A stretch of 64,000 bases of DNA from RZYY01 sp036794825 (GCA_036794825.1 DAIRGA010000019.1:37811-101810), one strand, 5' to 3'; positions 42,702-57,700 are shown, numbered from the stretch's first letter. Numbers and translations are program-made. Notes: a model not told the origin generated them from the sequence alone.

Positions 42702-45700
42702 TTAGTTGCATATCACTTTGATTGTGCGTGTAAGAACTCCGCCCGGGCCTTTGACGACCAGGGTTGCTGTATAGATACCGGGCTGCAGCGAATGAGCCTC
42801 CATGGTCACCGTATGATTACCGGCACTTTGTGCTTCATCCACTACCAACTGCACCTTGTTTCCAACGATGTCGTGAACATCAATGGTTACCTTGCCCTCG
42901 AATGGCAGTGAGTAAACGAAGTTGGTCGTTCCCCTGAACGGGTTGGGATGGTTGGCAAACTGCAGTTGTTCAGGAGCTGCCGGCTGGGCGATGCCCACCG
43001 TAGAGCCCTTGATCACACCTACGGTGATCACCGCTTTTTCGATCGGTTTGTAGCTGCCGTCGGCCAGTTCGTTCAGGTTGTCATCGGCCAGGCCGAAGAA
43101 GTAGTATTCATCATTAAAGGTGTCGGCTGCCGTAAGTTGGAGCGTGAATAAAACATCACCCTTGCTGAGTTGCATCGGCTGCAGTGAATACCAGCTTATC
43201 CTTACCGTACCATCGGAAGCCATAAACTGAACCGGGATTCCGGGATCGTCCATCAGGTAAACGTTATTTACCTTCCAGTTTCCGTCAGGAATTTCGAGGT
43301 TGACCGAAATAGCGCCCACCTCCATATCCATACCGGCATAAATTGGCAGTTCGAAGTTGGTTCCGGTATTTACCTCAACGCCATCAGTGTATTCCAGTGT
43401 AAGGTATTCGGTACCCGATTTTCCTGCACCCGGTACATGGAACCGGTTGAAATCGCCGACTACCAATGCATAGAAGTTCTGGTTCACCGGCTCAGGTCCT
43501 GCAACGGTAATTAAAGGATAATCACTACCTATGTAAGGATTTTGATTAATCGTGGGGTCACCTTGTTTCCAGAATGTCCAGATTCCGCGGGCAAATGGAA
43601 CACTTCCCAAAGAGAGGTAATGTGCCTGGATGTTGCTTGCATCGGTTGAGTTTACTATTCTATCTCCGATAACATTCATATTAGCATTAACATCTCCGGC
43701 AAAGAAATGAACAACTTCAATGTAATTTGAAGGAGCTCCGGCATTCACAACCCAGTAATTAACCAATGCGGCATCGGTGGAGTTGATGTTTCCTCTTGGT
43801 TTGGTTGTTGTAAAATGTACCTCGTAGTTACCCTGACACACTTCGGTGAAGGTGAAATTGCCGTCTGCATTTGTTTTAACATCATCATCTCCAGCTTTAG
43901 GATAAACTTTCTGTCCATTTTGATGAAGTTCAACAACTGTATTCGTCATCTTTGTGCTGGCACTGTTATTATAAACAAGCTGACCACTAACCGTGATACC
44001 TGACACAGTAACCGTGAATGAACACACATCAGAATTTAAAGCAGCATCTTTGGCTGTCCAGGTTACAGTAGTTTCACCAGCGTTGAAGACAACATTGTGT
44101 AGGGTTGTCCCCGTGCCGCTTGTCTGACCTGTTAAGGTATAAGTAATTGCTGTTACCCCGCAATTATCGTTAGCCGTAGCATCCCAACCGGTACCGCTGT
44201 GAACATAGGTGCAGCCATTGGTCATGTAAACCGGCTGGATGGGGACAGGGCAGGTGATGGTTGGTTCTTCAGCATCAATAACCGTTACAGTAAAGCTGCA
44301 CTGCGCATTATTTGCGCAGCAATCCGCTGATGTAAAGGTTACAATGGTTTCACCAACAGGGAATGCAGCACCGCTTATCCAATCGGATGAAATACCGGTA
44401 TAGCGTTCAATTTTGGCATTGTCAATGGCCAGGTTATCGGTGGCCAGGAAAGTAAACCACAAATAGCGATTACCACCTACAACTGTAGCAATAAGGTCAG
44501 CTGGATTGCTGCGGGTTTCCGTCCAAAGCCAGTTACCTCCGGCATCCAGCAGGTTCAGGTCAACGGCAAGTACGCCGCCGTTATCGCGGAATTCCCATTC
44601 AAAGATGTACCAGCCGCTTGTGGTAATTTCATGGTGGTTAATATTGGCCAGGTCGTTGCGGCGCGTAAAATTGCTATTATTGCTTCCGCCGACAAGAATA
44701 TTTCCGCTGGCATTGGATGCTGTGTGGAAAATAAAATCACGGAGGTGGCCACCGGTCTGATTATTCGAAGCTACTGCAAGATCCCATCCATAGGTATTAG
44801 CAGTAACAGTCGGATCATCAAGATCCATATACACGCTGAGCCTTACACGGTATCCGTTGCAGAAGTTGCTGTTGTATCCGCCTATACGGCTGAACACGCC
44901 TGAGTAACCGGAAGCCGGAGGCGTAATCAAACCGTGCCTGTCGCCGGCAAACGAAGTAATTCCACCGTTTCCGCTGACTACACTTGCAAGGTTGCTATTG
45001 TATTTTGCCCATCCTGCATAGTCGCCGGTAACAAAATCTGCAGCCTCCCAACCTTCAGCGTAACCCTGGTCTAATGATACAGGGCTAGCAAAGGTAACAA
45101 CAGCACTGCATTCATCAGGATCATTATCAACCACAATATCTGCCGGGCATGTGATGGCCGGGGTTTGGGTATCAATAATGGTAATGGTTTGTATTTCAGT
45201 AACAAAATTACCAGTTGGATCCTGTGCTTTCCAGGTGCGGGTAATAACTCCTTTGCCTGCGCAACTACCAACAGCCCAGACATCACTGAAAGTTACGGTA
45301 ACATCGCAGTTATCGGTTGCAGTGGCAATACCGGTTACACCCGGGTTGGAGCTTTCATTCACTTGTATGGTCACGCTTGCTGGTACGAAGGTGAATACCG
45401 GATTCTCATTATCGTTCACCGTTACAGTGAAACTGCAATAAACGGTCTTGCACTCATTCTCAGCCGTTACATCCACCGTGGTGCTTCCTATCGGGAAGGT
45501 ATGAGTTGAAGTTATTACTGTAGTACCGATCTTGTATGTAACAGTTATGGGTGTTGGAACGCCGGCTACTGTTGCTGCAAATGTTACAAGGGCAGTGCAG
45601 TTATCCTCATCAGTACCAACTTCGTAATTTGTACAGGTAACAGTGAGCGGATTGTCGGGAATGTAAGTATCGAAGGTGATGGTGAACGTTACTAATTCTT

Positions 45701-48700
45701 CACAATCCGGGTTCAACGCATTGGCAAACAAAACAAGTATGTCAATTGATTTCCCATTTAGTTCACTTATTGTACCATTAGTCGTTTGTGCTATCATCAG
45801 GTTTTTGATGGCAGCAGCTATTGCAGCCATGTTCGCAGGTGTTCCTTCATAATCAATACCAGCTACGCTTACCACTGCAATTTGCCCACCTGATTGCAAC
45901 AAAGCAATCTGAGCAAATAGTTCAACCATCTTCCCTGTACCACTGATATCTGCAATCAGGTCATCACCTTCAAGACATAAGCCTTCGAAGTCTTCTTCGA
46001 GGTCGGTATCAACTGTGCTTACAAAGTCTTCGAGAGCCTGCTGTGCTTCAGGTATCGCTGTGTTGAAGTTGATGGTGTATCCCAGGGTCTGGGTACAAGC
46101 CAAGTTCAAAATATTGGCAAACACCACGTTGAAGTTGATGCTCTTACCGTCAAGCTCACCTACCGTTCCATTGGTAGTTTGAGCAATCATCAGCGCTATC
46201 ATAGCATTCTTAACTCCAAGCATATCGGCTGCCGGATCTCCGGTCATTGTGTAACCGGCAATGCTCAGTACTGCTACATTGGTCGGCAGGCCAGCAATCA
46301 AAGCTGCCATCGTACCCGTACCGCTGATCGAACTGATCAGGTCACCTGATGCGATACATGCCGGTGCATAATTGAATGTCTCAGTAAACGTAGTAGTCTG
46401 TGCAGCAATATAGTCTTCCATGACTTGCTGTGCTTCAGGTATCGCTGTGTTGAAGTTGATGGTGTATCCCAGGGTCTGGGNNNNNNNNNNNNNNNNNNNN
46501 NNNNNNNNNNNNNNNNNNNNNNNNNNNNNNNNNNNNNNNNNNNNNNNNNNNNNNNNNNNNNNNNNNNNNNNNNNNNNNNNTACAAGCCAAGTTCAAAATA
46601 TTGGCAAACACCACGTTGAAGTTGATGCTCTTGCCATCAAGTTCCCCAACAGTACCGCCAGTGGTCTGAGCTACCATCAGTGTTATCAATGCATTCTTCA
46701 CTCCAAGCATATCGGCTGCCGGGTCTCCGGTCATCGTATATCCGGCTATGCTCAGCACTGCAACATCAGTCGGCAATCCAGCAATCAAAGCTGCCATCGT
46801 GCCCGTACCGCTGATTGAACTGATCAAATCACCTGATGCGATACATGCCGGTGCATAATTGAATGTCTCGGTAAACGTAGTAGTCTGTGCAGCAATATAG
46901 TCTTCCATGTCTTGCTGTGCATCCGGTATCGCTGTGTTGAAATTGATCGTGTAGCCCAATGTCTGTGTACAGGCTAAGTTCAAAATGTTGGCAAACACCA
47001 CGTTGAAATTGATGCTCTTGCCATCAAGTTCCCCAACAGTACCGCCAGTGGTCTGAGCTACCANNNNNNNNNNNNNNNNNNNNNNNNNNNNNNNNNNNNN
47101 NNNNNNNNNNNNNNNNNNNNNNNNNNNNNNNNNNNNNNNNNNNNNNNNNNNNNNNNNNNNNNNCTGATGCGATACATGCCGGTGCATAATTGAATGTCTC
47201 GGTAAACGTAGTAGTCTGAGCAGCAATATAGTCTTCCATGTCTTGCTGCGCTTCCGGTATCGCTGTGTCAAAGGTCACTTCAAATGTCGCTGTCTGTTCG
47301 CAACCAATGTATTCGTCATAGCCAAAAACAACATCAATCAAAATGGTCACTTCATCAAGGTCACCAACAATTGTGCGTCCGTCAGCGGTCATAAGACTTA
47401 CGATCGCTGCTTTAATACCGGCCATGTCATTAGGTACATTCCCGGTTAATTCATAACCTGCAATACTTACGACAACTATTCCATCGGGCAGGTTGCTGAT
47501 TAAATCAATTAAATCAACCATTGCGCCGGTACCACTGATCGAGCTGATCTGGTCACCCGATGCAATACATGCTGGTGAATAGTCGAATGTCTCAGTGATT
47601 TCAGTGGTCAATCCGTCAATAAAATTGCTTAAATAGGTATCTTCCGTCACTTTCCCATTCACATAGTAATCGGGATCGGCTAATAATGGATATTCTCCCG
47701 GCCAGGTTCCCGGTACCTCACCATCGCAGAAAGGTACAGGAGGATTGCTGTAAGCATATTCGCACCATGAGTCGTCAAATTCGTTTAGACCACCGGTATC
47801 GTCAAATACGAGGTATGTTTCACCACCTATGTAATTGAATTTTAGCGTGAAAAGAACCGTATTATCTGGTAAATTCTGGGGATTATTACTAAAGTTACCA
47901 CCGGCAGCAATAGTACCTTCAAGTGCGGGCAGGAAGATAATATTTACGAGTGCCGGATAACTTGTCGTAAAGGAATTGTAAGTCATCACATCTTTATCAT
48001 ACCTGATCCTCAGTGATATTGCTGTGACTGCATTGAAATCCTTCACCGTAATCGGGAATTCAATAATAGTTCCCGGACATCCGGTTATCTCGGGAGCAAT
48101 GGTAGTTGGCCCAAGGTAAATACTGGCGCTGCCGGTCATATCCAGTTCACAGCCATTCAGCGTATTTACAGCTTTTACAGTATAAACAGCATTACCGGCC
48201 GGTGAAACGTTCCATACCAACGGGCTCCCTGTTCCATCAAGCACAGCGCCAACAGCAGTTCCATTTTCATAGAGGGTGTACTTATAATTTTCACCACTTT
48301 GCGAGCCCGAAAGGGTAATGTCAGTATTGCCACCAGAGCAGATGGAGGAGGTGCCGCTTACTTCGAATGCATCAAGTTGATAAACCAGGTTTGTAAATGA
48401 TGCATCATCATACCAGGGTTCATATAATACATTGTCTGTGATGGCATCGCCTGTACCGCAGGGATTGCCGGCATATTCGGGGCCTTTGCTTGAACCCCAC
48501 CAGTTGTTGGTGGCGTTAACACTCGGGCCTGTTGAAGAAACACCCCAGTCGTTGTCAAATATTTTGTTGTTATTGGCAACCACAACACTAACATCACCAG
48601 CGTTGTAACCAACAGCAAGACCGGTAGTGTTTCCTGTGAGTGTATTACCGCTGATTGTTACGTTATTGGCAACACTGTTCACCGGCAACGGGAAATAGGA

Positions 48701-51700
48701 TGTAACCAGTAAACCTGCTGAGGTTGATCCATCAGTAGAAGCAACACCGGTATTTCCGCTCACTGTGTTATTGGAAACGGTTACGGTTGTACCGCCCGAA
48801 ATGTCAACCGCATAGTCGAGCCAGTTACCATCGCCTTTACCTGTGTAAGTATTGCCGGTAAATGAACCACTGATAACCGCTCCTGAAATCACTCCATTTC
48901 TGAAATGGGCGCCAATGCGGCCAATGTTGGTGAATTCGCAATTGGTTACATCAACTTCGCCGTTGAGTATTTGCACTGCTGTTCCGTAGTAAGTTGACAT
49001 TTTTATGTCATTGAAAGCTACGTTATCAACGAGTCCGTCATCTTTAAATCGAGCGGCCGTCCAGATGCTTTTTCCATTTCCATCAATGGTCATGTCCTTG
49101 ATGGTAACATCCGTTCCGACGCTGGTCAGTATCCAGGCACTGGCATCATTAGGATGTCCTGTGCCTGTGTTGATGTTGCACCTGAGGATGGTTGACGTTT
49201 TACCCAAACCGGTTAAAGTCAGTGTTTTTGTCACCAGAATCTGTCCGGGTTCGGTGTAATCGGCCACGTTGATTTTAATTACATCGCCGTTAACAGTTGC
49301 AACATCGTTGATTGCATCCTGGATAGTGCAATAGAAAGTACCTCTATTCAAATTTGCAATCGGCAATGTAACCGGGGCTCCCCCTAATCCATTTGTCATG
49401 GGCGAAAAATCCACCAATCCCATCACAGCATTACCATAACCACAGGTGTTATAAACCTCATGGTATGGTCCGGTTGTATTTCCCCACCAGTTCATGGTAG
49501 CATCAACAACTGTATTCTTTTCGTTCTTCAACCCAAGTCCATATGAAGGAAATGCAGTATAACCATTTCCGAAGATTTCGTTGTCGTTGATCACACCAAT
49601 GGTTCCGGCAGTGGATTCGATGATAATACCTCCGTTGGTGTTGTCTGTAATTACATTGTTAATTACCGAAGCAAGGTCGGCGCCGTCTTTCACAAGGATA
49701 CCTACCTGGTTGCCGGTGATAGTGGCCGGATTGTCAATAACATCAGCAGAAGCATCATCACCTTCAACCAGAATACCAACACCTGAGTTTGAAATGGTGC
49801 TGTTTGTAATCTTAGCGTAAACGTTGGCACTGGCTCCACCCGTGTTAAGCGGATTGTCTTTCAGATAAACACCTGCCAGCGAAGCATTGTTGACAGTTAG
49901 CCTGTCAATCTTTGCAAGCGTCCTGCCCGCATTGCTGCCTCCAATTGTTGGATAACCATCCCAGTTGTTGATCCAGACACCATATCCAACATTATTTACT
50001 TCATTCCAATACATAGTAATACCATCAGTTGCAGTAGTGGTATTGTTCCACAGGTTGAATCCGTTGGTTTGCTGAGTCACCGTCCCTCCGTTAATAATAT
50101 TGCCGCTGATAACCGGGTTGATACTTCCACCAAGGGAGGTCAGCCAGATACCATCCCAGCGGGTTCCGGAGGGATTGTTGAAAGCATTAATCGTGTTATT
50201 AACAATATTTAGTGAAGTTGCCGTTCCATACGCTAAATTATACCAAATACCGGCACGTGTGGTTGACATGGTGTTGTTCTGCCAGATTACTGTTCCGGTT
50301 GATTCCGGTTTATTTGCATTTTCTGCATAAAGGCCAATGGATGAAGAATGAATCACATTTTCAGAAATATTGGCATAATAATTCCAAAGTGCAGTAATGG
50401 CACGGCCTTCAATATTATAGAAGTAATTTTTGGCAATGTGGTTTTCTGAGGATGAATTACTGCCAGGAACCCAACCAATAAAACCATAGTCTCCATAATC
50501 ATGGACGATATTATTTTTAACTAACAGGTTGCCCTGACCCGTTGTAGTGTAAGCATAAATACCATAGTCACAGATTCCCAATCCATCGAAACTAAATCCA
50601 TCAATCGTTACACCAGAAGCTCCGATATACAATCCATACCAATCACCTGGCTTGATAATAGCTTCGGGAACACGGGGGCTTCCATCGTTGGGATTAATAT
50701 TTCTATTTGGGCCAAGTAGCGTAATGTTATCTGTTCCAATACCAAGTGATTCTGTATAAATTCCTGCATCTGCTACGACAAAATACCCAGCATTAGCCGC
50801 ATCAATTGCCTTCTGGATGGTCATGTGGCTGCTAACGAGTATTCCTGTTGTGGTTGGATCGTTGTCATAGACCTTCACAGGACCAACGCCATCGCAGGAA
50901 TAAGTATCAGTACCCGACCATGGATAAACAGAACCTCCGGCATCTGGCACAAGGTATGGCAGATACGCAATTTCTCCGGAAACCTTACCGGTAACCTCAA
51001 ATGCATCTGTTGTTCCCCACCAGTTGCAGGTGGCATCAATTGCAGCAGTTGTTGTACTGATAATGCCATAGTTGGCATTGCCGGTAATGCTGTTGCCGTT
51101 GATAAGAACACCTGCAGGATCAGTACCAGTATCATTGTTATTCTTTAACACCCTGATGCCTGCAGAACCGTTGCCTGCAAAACCATTATCCGAAATATTG
51201 TTGTTTTCGATGGTAATGTTACTTGCAGTGGCGTTAGTCCTTGGACGAATCAGGATTCCACCACCATTAGCAGCAACGGCATTGTTACCGTTGTTGATTA
51301 TGGTTGAATTCCTGACGATAATATCACTGTATGTACCTTCCCTCCATGTGAAATATATTCCTGCTCCGGGAGATCCGGCAGTTCCATTGTTTGATACAGT
51401 CAGGCCATCGAGTATCACGTTCTTGCCTTTATTGAAGAGTAACCCGAACCATCCGTTGTTTTCGAAACTGGTTCCGGTAATGCTGACGTTGTTAAGGTCA
51501 TTGCTATTGTCATAGCCGGTGTTAGTGGCAGAAGCAGTGAATCCGTATAGGTTTCCTTTCATTTCACCTCCGGTAATGGTCAACCCGTCAATCTTTGCCC
51601 CGGCAGCAATTTCAAGTCCGTTGCCGTTCACATTCAGTTTTGTATTGGTCAATGTCAGACCCGTGATAACGGATGAGACATCAGCAAAGATTCCGTAGTT

Positions 51701-54700
51701 GTGCTGGTTGGAAATCACATTTTCAACGGTAATGTTTGAATATGTTCCATTGATATAGATACCGCGGGTTGTGCTACCACCGGCAGGGCCTACAATAGCA
51801 ATGTTTTTGATTGCCACATTGCTGGCTGAAACGGTAATAAAGTTAGCCCCGGCTGCTGGGGTGAGCTTTTCCAGCAAGGTATTGTCAGCGCCATGCCCCG
51901 AAATGGTAACTCCCTTGTGAACATTCACCAGTTCATCGTAATTTCCTGAAGAAACGGCAATGTAATGACCATTTTGTGTAGTTGCAGCATCAATCGCAGC
52001 CTGGATGGTCATGTGACTGCTGATAATGCTGGTTCCGGGTAATGATGGATCCTGGCTATACACCACCACAGGACCAACGCCGATGCAGGAGTATTTATCG
52101 GTGCTCCACCAGGGATCAACATCGCCGTAAGCGTTGTCAACGCGCAGGAATGGCAGGTATTGAACATTTCCGGTAATTTTTGCAGTAATTGCAGCAGCAT
52201 CTTCGGTACCCCACCAGTTGCAGGTGGCGTCAACCGTGGTCGCAGATAAATTGACCACTTCGCCGGATATTGATGAGGTATTGACTTCCAGGTTACCGGA
52301 TGCCGGTGCCCGGAAGATAAGGGCACTGTGATAGATTCCGGGTTCGGCAGTAAGTCCGTTCTTATCAACGCTTAAAACTGAACCAGTGACGGTCATATTA
52401 GTAAATGGACCCCCGCTTGAGGCTCCAAACCTGACACAGTATGTGTCTGATCCAGCAGCCTGAGCTTCAACACTGAAATTGCAGTCTTGTATAACCAGGT
52501 CATTGGATCCCTGCCAGTTGATACCACTCTTGATATTTTCAAAGTTACAATTAATGGCTTTCCAGAACGATGCCCCTTTAGTATCCCATCCGGAATATAA
52601 ACCATTAATGAAATCGCAATCCTCCACAGTCACGTAATAATTTCCGTTAGGTCCTCCTTCGGATTTTATCCCATTGACAGTTGGTGAAGTCATAAATCGA
52701 CCATTGCCGTCAAACACGCAATTATTCACATGAAAACCATTTGCATATGACGTAGCATCAGTATTTTTCACATACAATAAATATGTACTTGCACTTGCCG
52801 GCAGGAAATAAATGTTTTCAACGCGCCCGCCATCGCAATTATCAAGTGACAGCGATCCGTTGATGATGGATGTTGGATTTCCACTTCCGTCAACAGCACC
52901 AATAATACTTATTTGTTTTCCGGGATATGATGGAGTGGCGGGGTTTTCGACATAAGTCCCTGCACAAATTTCAATCACATCGCCATTAGCGGCAGCATCA
53001 ATAGCTGCCTGGATGGTTTTATGGTAGGTACTGGCAGTTGAGTTGTAAACAGGCAGGTACTTTACTTCAATACCATTGATCACATCATAGGAACCATAGG
53101 TATCGGTAACTGTAATATTATAGGTGCCTGCAGCAAGGCCTGTGATGTTGTAAGGGCTTCCAGTAACTGCATTGTCGCTTCCTGTACCCCAGTTAATGGT
53201 GTAATTGGGAGAACCACCATTAAAAGTTATCAGTATTGAACCATCAGGATCACCACAGTAAATATGGGTTGGAATAGCCGATTCAATATCGAACAGTGTT
53301 CCGGCGGGTGAGTATTTATCACCTCCTGACCATGGATAAGTTGAACCTGAAGGGTCGGGTACAAGCCAGGGTGAGTAGTCAACCCCGCTTGCGATTCTGG
53401 GTGCAATATCATTGCCAATGGTTGTTCCCCACCAGTTGAGGCTGGCATCAATATCTGCCTGGCTGAAATAATCGCCCCATCCCATAATTGTTCCACTAAG
53501 GAATGCATTGCCATTCAGCGTGTATTCAGGCGATTTATTCGCCTGAACTCCACAAACCCATGCATAAGAAAATCCACTATTGGTAACAAGATTATTGGTA
53601 AAGGTACTTGGAAGTAGTGTATAATTACCAGTACTGTGCCAGTTGTTCATGGCAAAGGCAAATTCTGATCCTATGCGGTTGAAGGTATTTCCATCAACCA
53701 GTTGGTCTCCAATTGTTGCAGTAACTGAGTAATTATTAAAAGCCACACCTTCGTAAGTAACATTAAACTCATTGTTAATCACATCTACTGCCTGGCAGTA
53801 TTCAAATAAAAAGCCTCCGGTTACTACATCAAGCAGGTTGTCATACACACGGATAGCTCCCTGCGTGCCACGCGGAGTCTGGACTGCACCGTCAACATAC
53901 AGTGCAAAATCAGTACCCGGATTTCTGGTATTGACATGCTTGAAGCAGTTATCATGGATATCAAGGGTTAAGGCTTCGGGATGACTGGCACTCCAGTCGC
54001 CCCTGATGGATTGATTGTTTTCTGTTTCAAATGAAAATCCGGATATTTCAACATGCACATTGGCAGGCGCAGTGTTATTGCGATTGATGAGCAGCGACCT
54101 GGTTGTGATTGTGCTTCCTTTCCATGTGGTCTGGTCGCAACCTGATCCAATGAAATTCATTGATTTATTCACTGTAACAGATTCATTAAACGTTCCCGGA
54201 CCCACATTCACCGTGCTGTTGGGCACCACATCAATACCGCGCTGGATACCGAGGGTGTTGGTGGTAACGAAAACGTTGGAGGGAATCCAGGTAACCAGGC
54301 CAATGGCAACATTGTCCATGGCGTGGTAAATCCGGTTCTCAATGGCAAAATTATTGGCTGCTCCAGTAAAGGTGTTGTTTTCAGAAGCAGTAACATTTAC
54401 GAGGCTTAATAACATGCAGATATCAGTTGAGAATCCATTGTACCAGTAGTTGCCTGAGAAGGTGGAGTTCTTGACAACCAAGGGAGTGCTTCCATTAACA
54501 GAGGAAAGATATAATCCCCCACGGTTGTTAGCATGGGTCCCATTGGCTTGTGAATTGAACTGACAGTTATCAACTGTCACCCCTGCATCCAGGTTTGAAA
54601 ATGTCCAGATACCCAACGATGCACTCGGGAAGTGAGTGGCACCCGGAGCGCTATTGAAAGTAACATCCTTAAAGTTCATCACTCCGGCTGGAGCTGCTCC

Positions 54701-57700
54701 ACCCGTATATTTTCCATTAACAGCAACTGCAACATACCAAGGTGTGGCATTTGGAGTGGTTAACCCTGATGTTACCGCAACATCTTCTACTGTCAGATTG
54801 CCATTAAACCCTAAGAGGAACATTTCAGCATGACCGAAGTCTAAGTCGCCAATTGAATTATTCCGACTTAAATCAGTATTCTTTATTGAGAAATCCTGGA
54901 ATTGAGTTGCCAAAGCACCACCTTCAAAAAGAATACCCGAGTGACGGTTGTCTTCAAACTTGCTTCTTCCGGCACTGCCATCTACGGTAAAGCCATGTAC
55001 TTGCGTATTCTTTGAGTAAACCCCAAAGTTATTGAACGCAAAGTTCACATCAATCAGCTTCACATCGGTAATGATGTCGGTTGAGACATTGGTTCCGTGT
55101 AAAAGGACACCGGCAGCGTTGCCAGGCAGATTCAAGCCTTGAACATTCTCAATGGTTATATAGCCAAGAGCATTGCCGCCAGAAGCATCTATTTTGATAC
55201 CATTGTTATTGTTACCCGTTCCGGTGGTTAATACCTTAAGATTTTTGATAATGGTTCTGTTGGCCGCATCGGATCCGCCTTTGGTGATCCTGATCACATC
55301 AGCGCCGCTTGTAATTCCCTGAACGATGGTTTGATCAGGTCCGGCACCCTGAATGGTGAGGCGTTTGTTTAGGGTAATATTCTCTGTAAAAGTTCCTGCA
55401 CACACCTGGATGGTATGCCCGTCAAGGGTTTCGGATGCATTAATGGCGGCCTGGATGGTAGGATAGCCAAATCCGGTATTGGTATTCACAATACATCCGG
55501 CGGGGATAGCAACGGATTCGGTGATACTGTTAACATATCCATTATTAATAAAGGTAACCGTTACATAAAGATTCCTTCCAAGCACAGGGTTAAGCCAGCC
55601 TGCATTAACAGCACCGGTCAGCGGATTTGTGCTCGTGCGGAAAGATTCATCCTCATCAATTACGGTCTGGTTGGTTAGCCAGTTAGGGAACCTGGCATTA
55701 TCAGAGACCCTTACAAGGTATTCCTGCCAGTACTTACTCTTAACAAGGTCGTTGTTGTTGGCAGTTTTCAGGTAGGTTTTAGTTGCCGGATTGCCTACAA
55801 CTGTGTAATAATAGTATTCTGTGATCACATCATCGCCAATAGCCATGGCAGCAGCCTGGATATTTGCCGGAATGCCTCCGGCAAGCGCCGTGGCCAGATT
55901 TTGATAAAGAGCCGCTATGGCAGCTATGCCGGCAGGTGTGGTAGGATCGAGGCCGGGGATCGGGTTCAGCACCAGGTCGTTATCATCAACTGTAAACTGT
56001 ACAAGGATACTTTCTGAAGCTTCTGTGTGATTAACACTCAGTGCGATGGGTTTTGCAGGACCGCCGCCGCAAGTGCCGCCTAAGTCGTCGCTCAACAGGT
56101 AGGGTACAATCACCACGGGGCCATTGTTCTTTGGTAAAATGGCAGTGTAGTCATCGGTACCAAACCAGTTACAGGTAGCATCGAGCACAGTTGTAGTGCG
56201 GTTGTCAATAGCCCAATCGGTTTTGGTTCCTGAAAAATCGTTATTGTTAAGTGTCAGGCTTGAGATATTTGCGCCAACCAAAATAGTAACATGCGATGAA
56301 TTGGTTGCCCAGGTATTGTTGGTAAACTCCAATGTGCCTGCACCTTCAATTACCCATCCCCTGGTGATGTCAAATGAGTTGTTGCTTATCACACCCGAGC
56401 CATTGCTCAGGTAACCCGGCTGGCGCAGGCTTTCAATGATGTTGTTATCCATTAAGATTCCGGTCATATTGTTTGCCGACCAAACCGTTGCACGGGTAAC
56501 CTGGCCATCTCCAAATTCATACTCACCAGAAAATTTATTATTCAGTATCTGTGTATTGGATTGGAACAGTGCAAGAATATTTCCTTGTCCTTTTCCTATT
56601 ACTTTAAAATGGATATCCTTGACTGTTATACCTGCTGCATTGAGAGTCAGGGCATTTTGCCCGTTGACATTAAACCAGGATGAAGAAAGTTCAATCGTCG
56701 TATTGTCGCGACCTGCACCCTGGAGCGTGATAGTTTTCGTAATGTTGATTCCCGCGCTTAGGATGTGCGTCCCTGCACACAAATCCACTATATCACCTGA
56801 AGCAGCAGCATCATACGCTGGTTGAATGCCTGCATAGTACCCCTTAACGGTTGAAGAACCATCTTTCAAAGTAACCGGCAGGTACATAACGCTCACCGGG
56901 CCAAAAGTAGCAGATGAACCGTAAGTATCGGTTACAGTTATGGTATAGTCGCCAGCTGGCAGTCCGGTGATGGTGTAAGGATCAGTATTTGAAACAACCA
57001 CCGGAGTGCCTCCCCAGTCAATGGTATAATTGGGTGAACCGCCGTCGAAGGTGACAAGGATTGAACCAGGCGTGCCACAGATCCCATCGGTAGGAACTGC
57101 TGAAGCAATTACAACCGGAGTACCAACACATGAACCGGGAACCGGCTGGAAACCAACAGTTCCTGATTCGTTATCAGTGCCGTCAACAAGCCAGGGGGAA
57201 TAAGTTACAGAACCGTTTATCTTAGCAGGAATCAGGTCACCATCGGCCGTTCCCCACCAGTTGCAGGTGGCAGTAAGTGGTGCATTGTCAATCCCCGAAG
57301 CAAGTATTGCATAAACACTATTGTTGTCAAAACTGTTATTTTCAACCTTTGCTGTAGTCACATCCCCATCCATAACAGCGACCCCGACCGGAACGTTGCT
57401 GGCGAATATGTTTCCTGAAATTAACACATTAGCAGCTTCCCATGTATCGTTGGCTCTTGGTATTACGATGCCAACGCCAGGGTTGGTTCCATTGGAGGGT
57501 AAATTCGAAAATTCGTTGTTCTCAATCTTTACGGCATAATCATCTCCGGCAGTTGCCCAATTGGCCGGGTCTTCAATCATGACACCGAATCCCTGGTCTG
57601 TACCTGAAATCACCATGTCATAGAACTTGTTTCCGGTAATTTCGATATTGGCCAGGGCACTTGTCCATCCAGAGGGCAGGTAAGCGCCTGCTCCCCAGAA

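Larger units (their letters stand above)
45651..47640 (-). repeat. Tandem 387-bp repeat array (129-aa units) containing both assembly gaps
   Basis: At least five units are present. The first (highest coordinates) and last are diverged; the middle three are nearly identical (MEDYIAAQTTTFTETFNYAP, SISGTGTMAALIAGLP, LDGKSINFNVVFANILNLAC). The true copy number is unknown because both gaps fall here. Confidence 0.92.

Noticed and set aside
46435..47271. Separate 278-codon gene between the gaps
   Set aside because: It is the middle segment of the giant gene; repeat register places it in the same frame once gap sizes are corrected.
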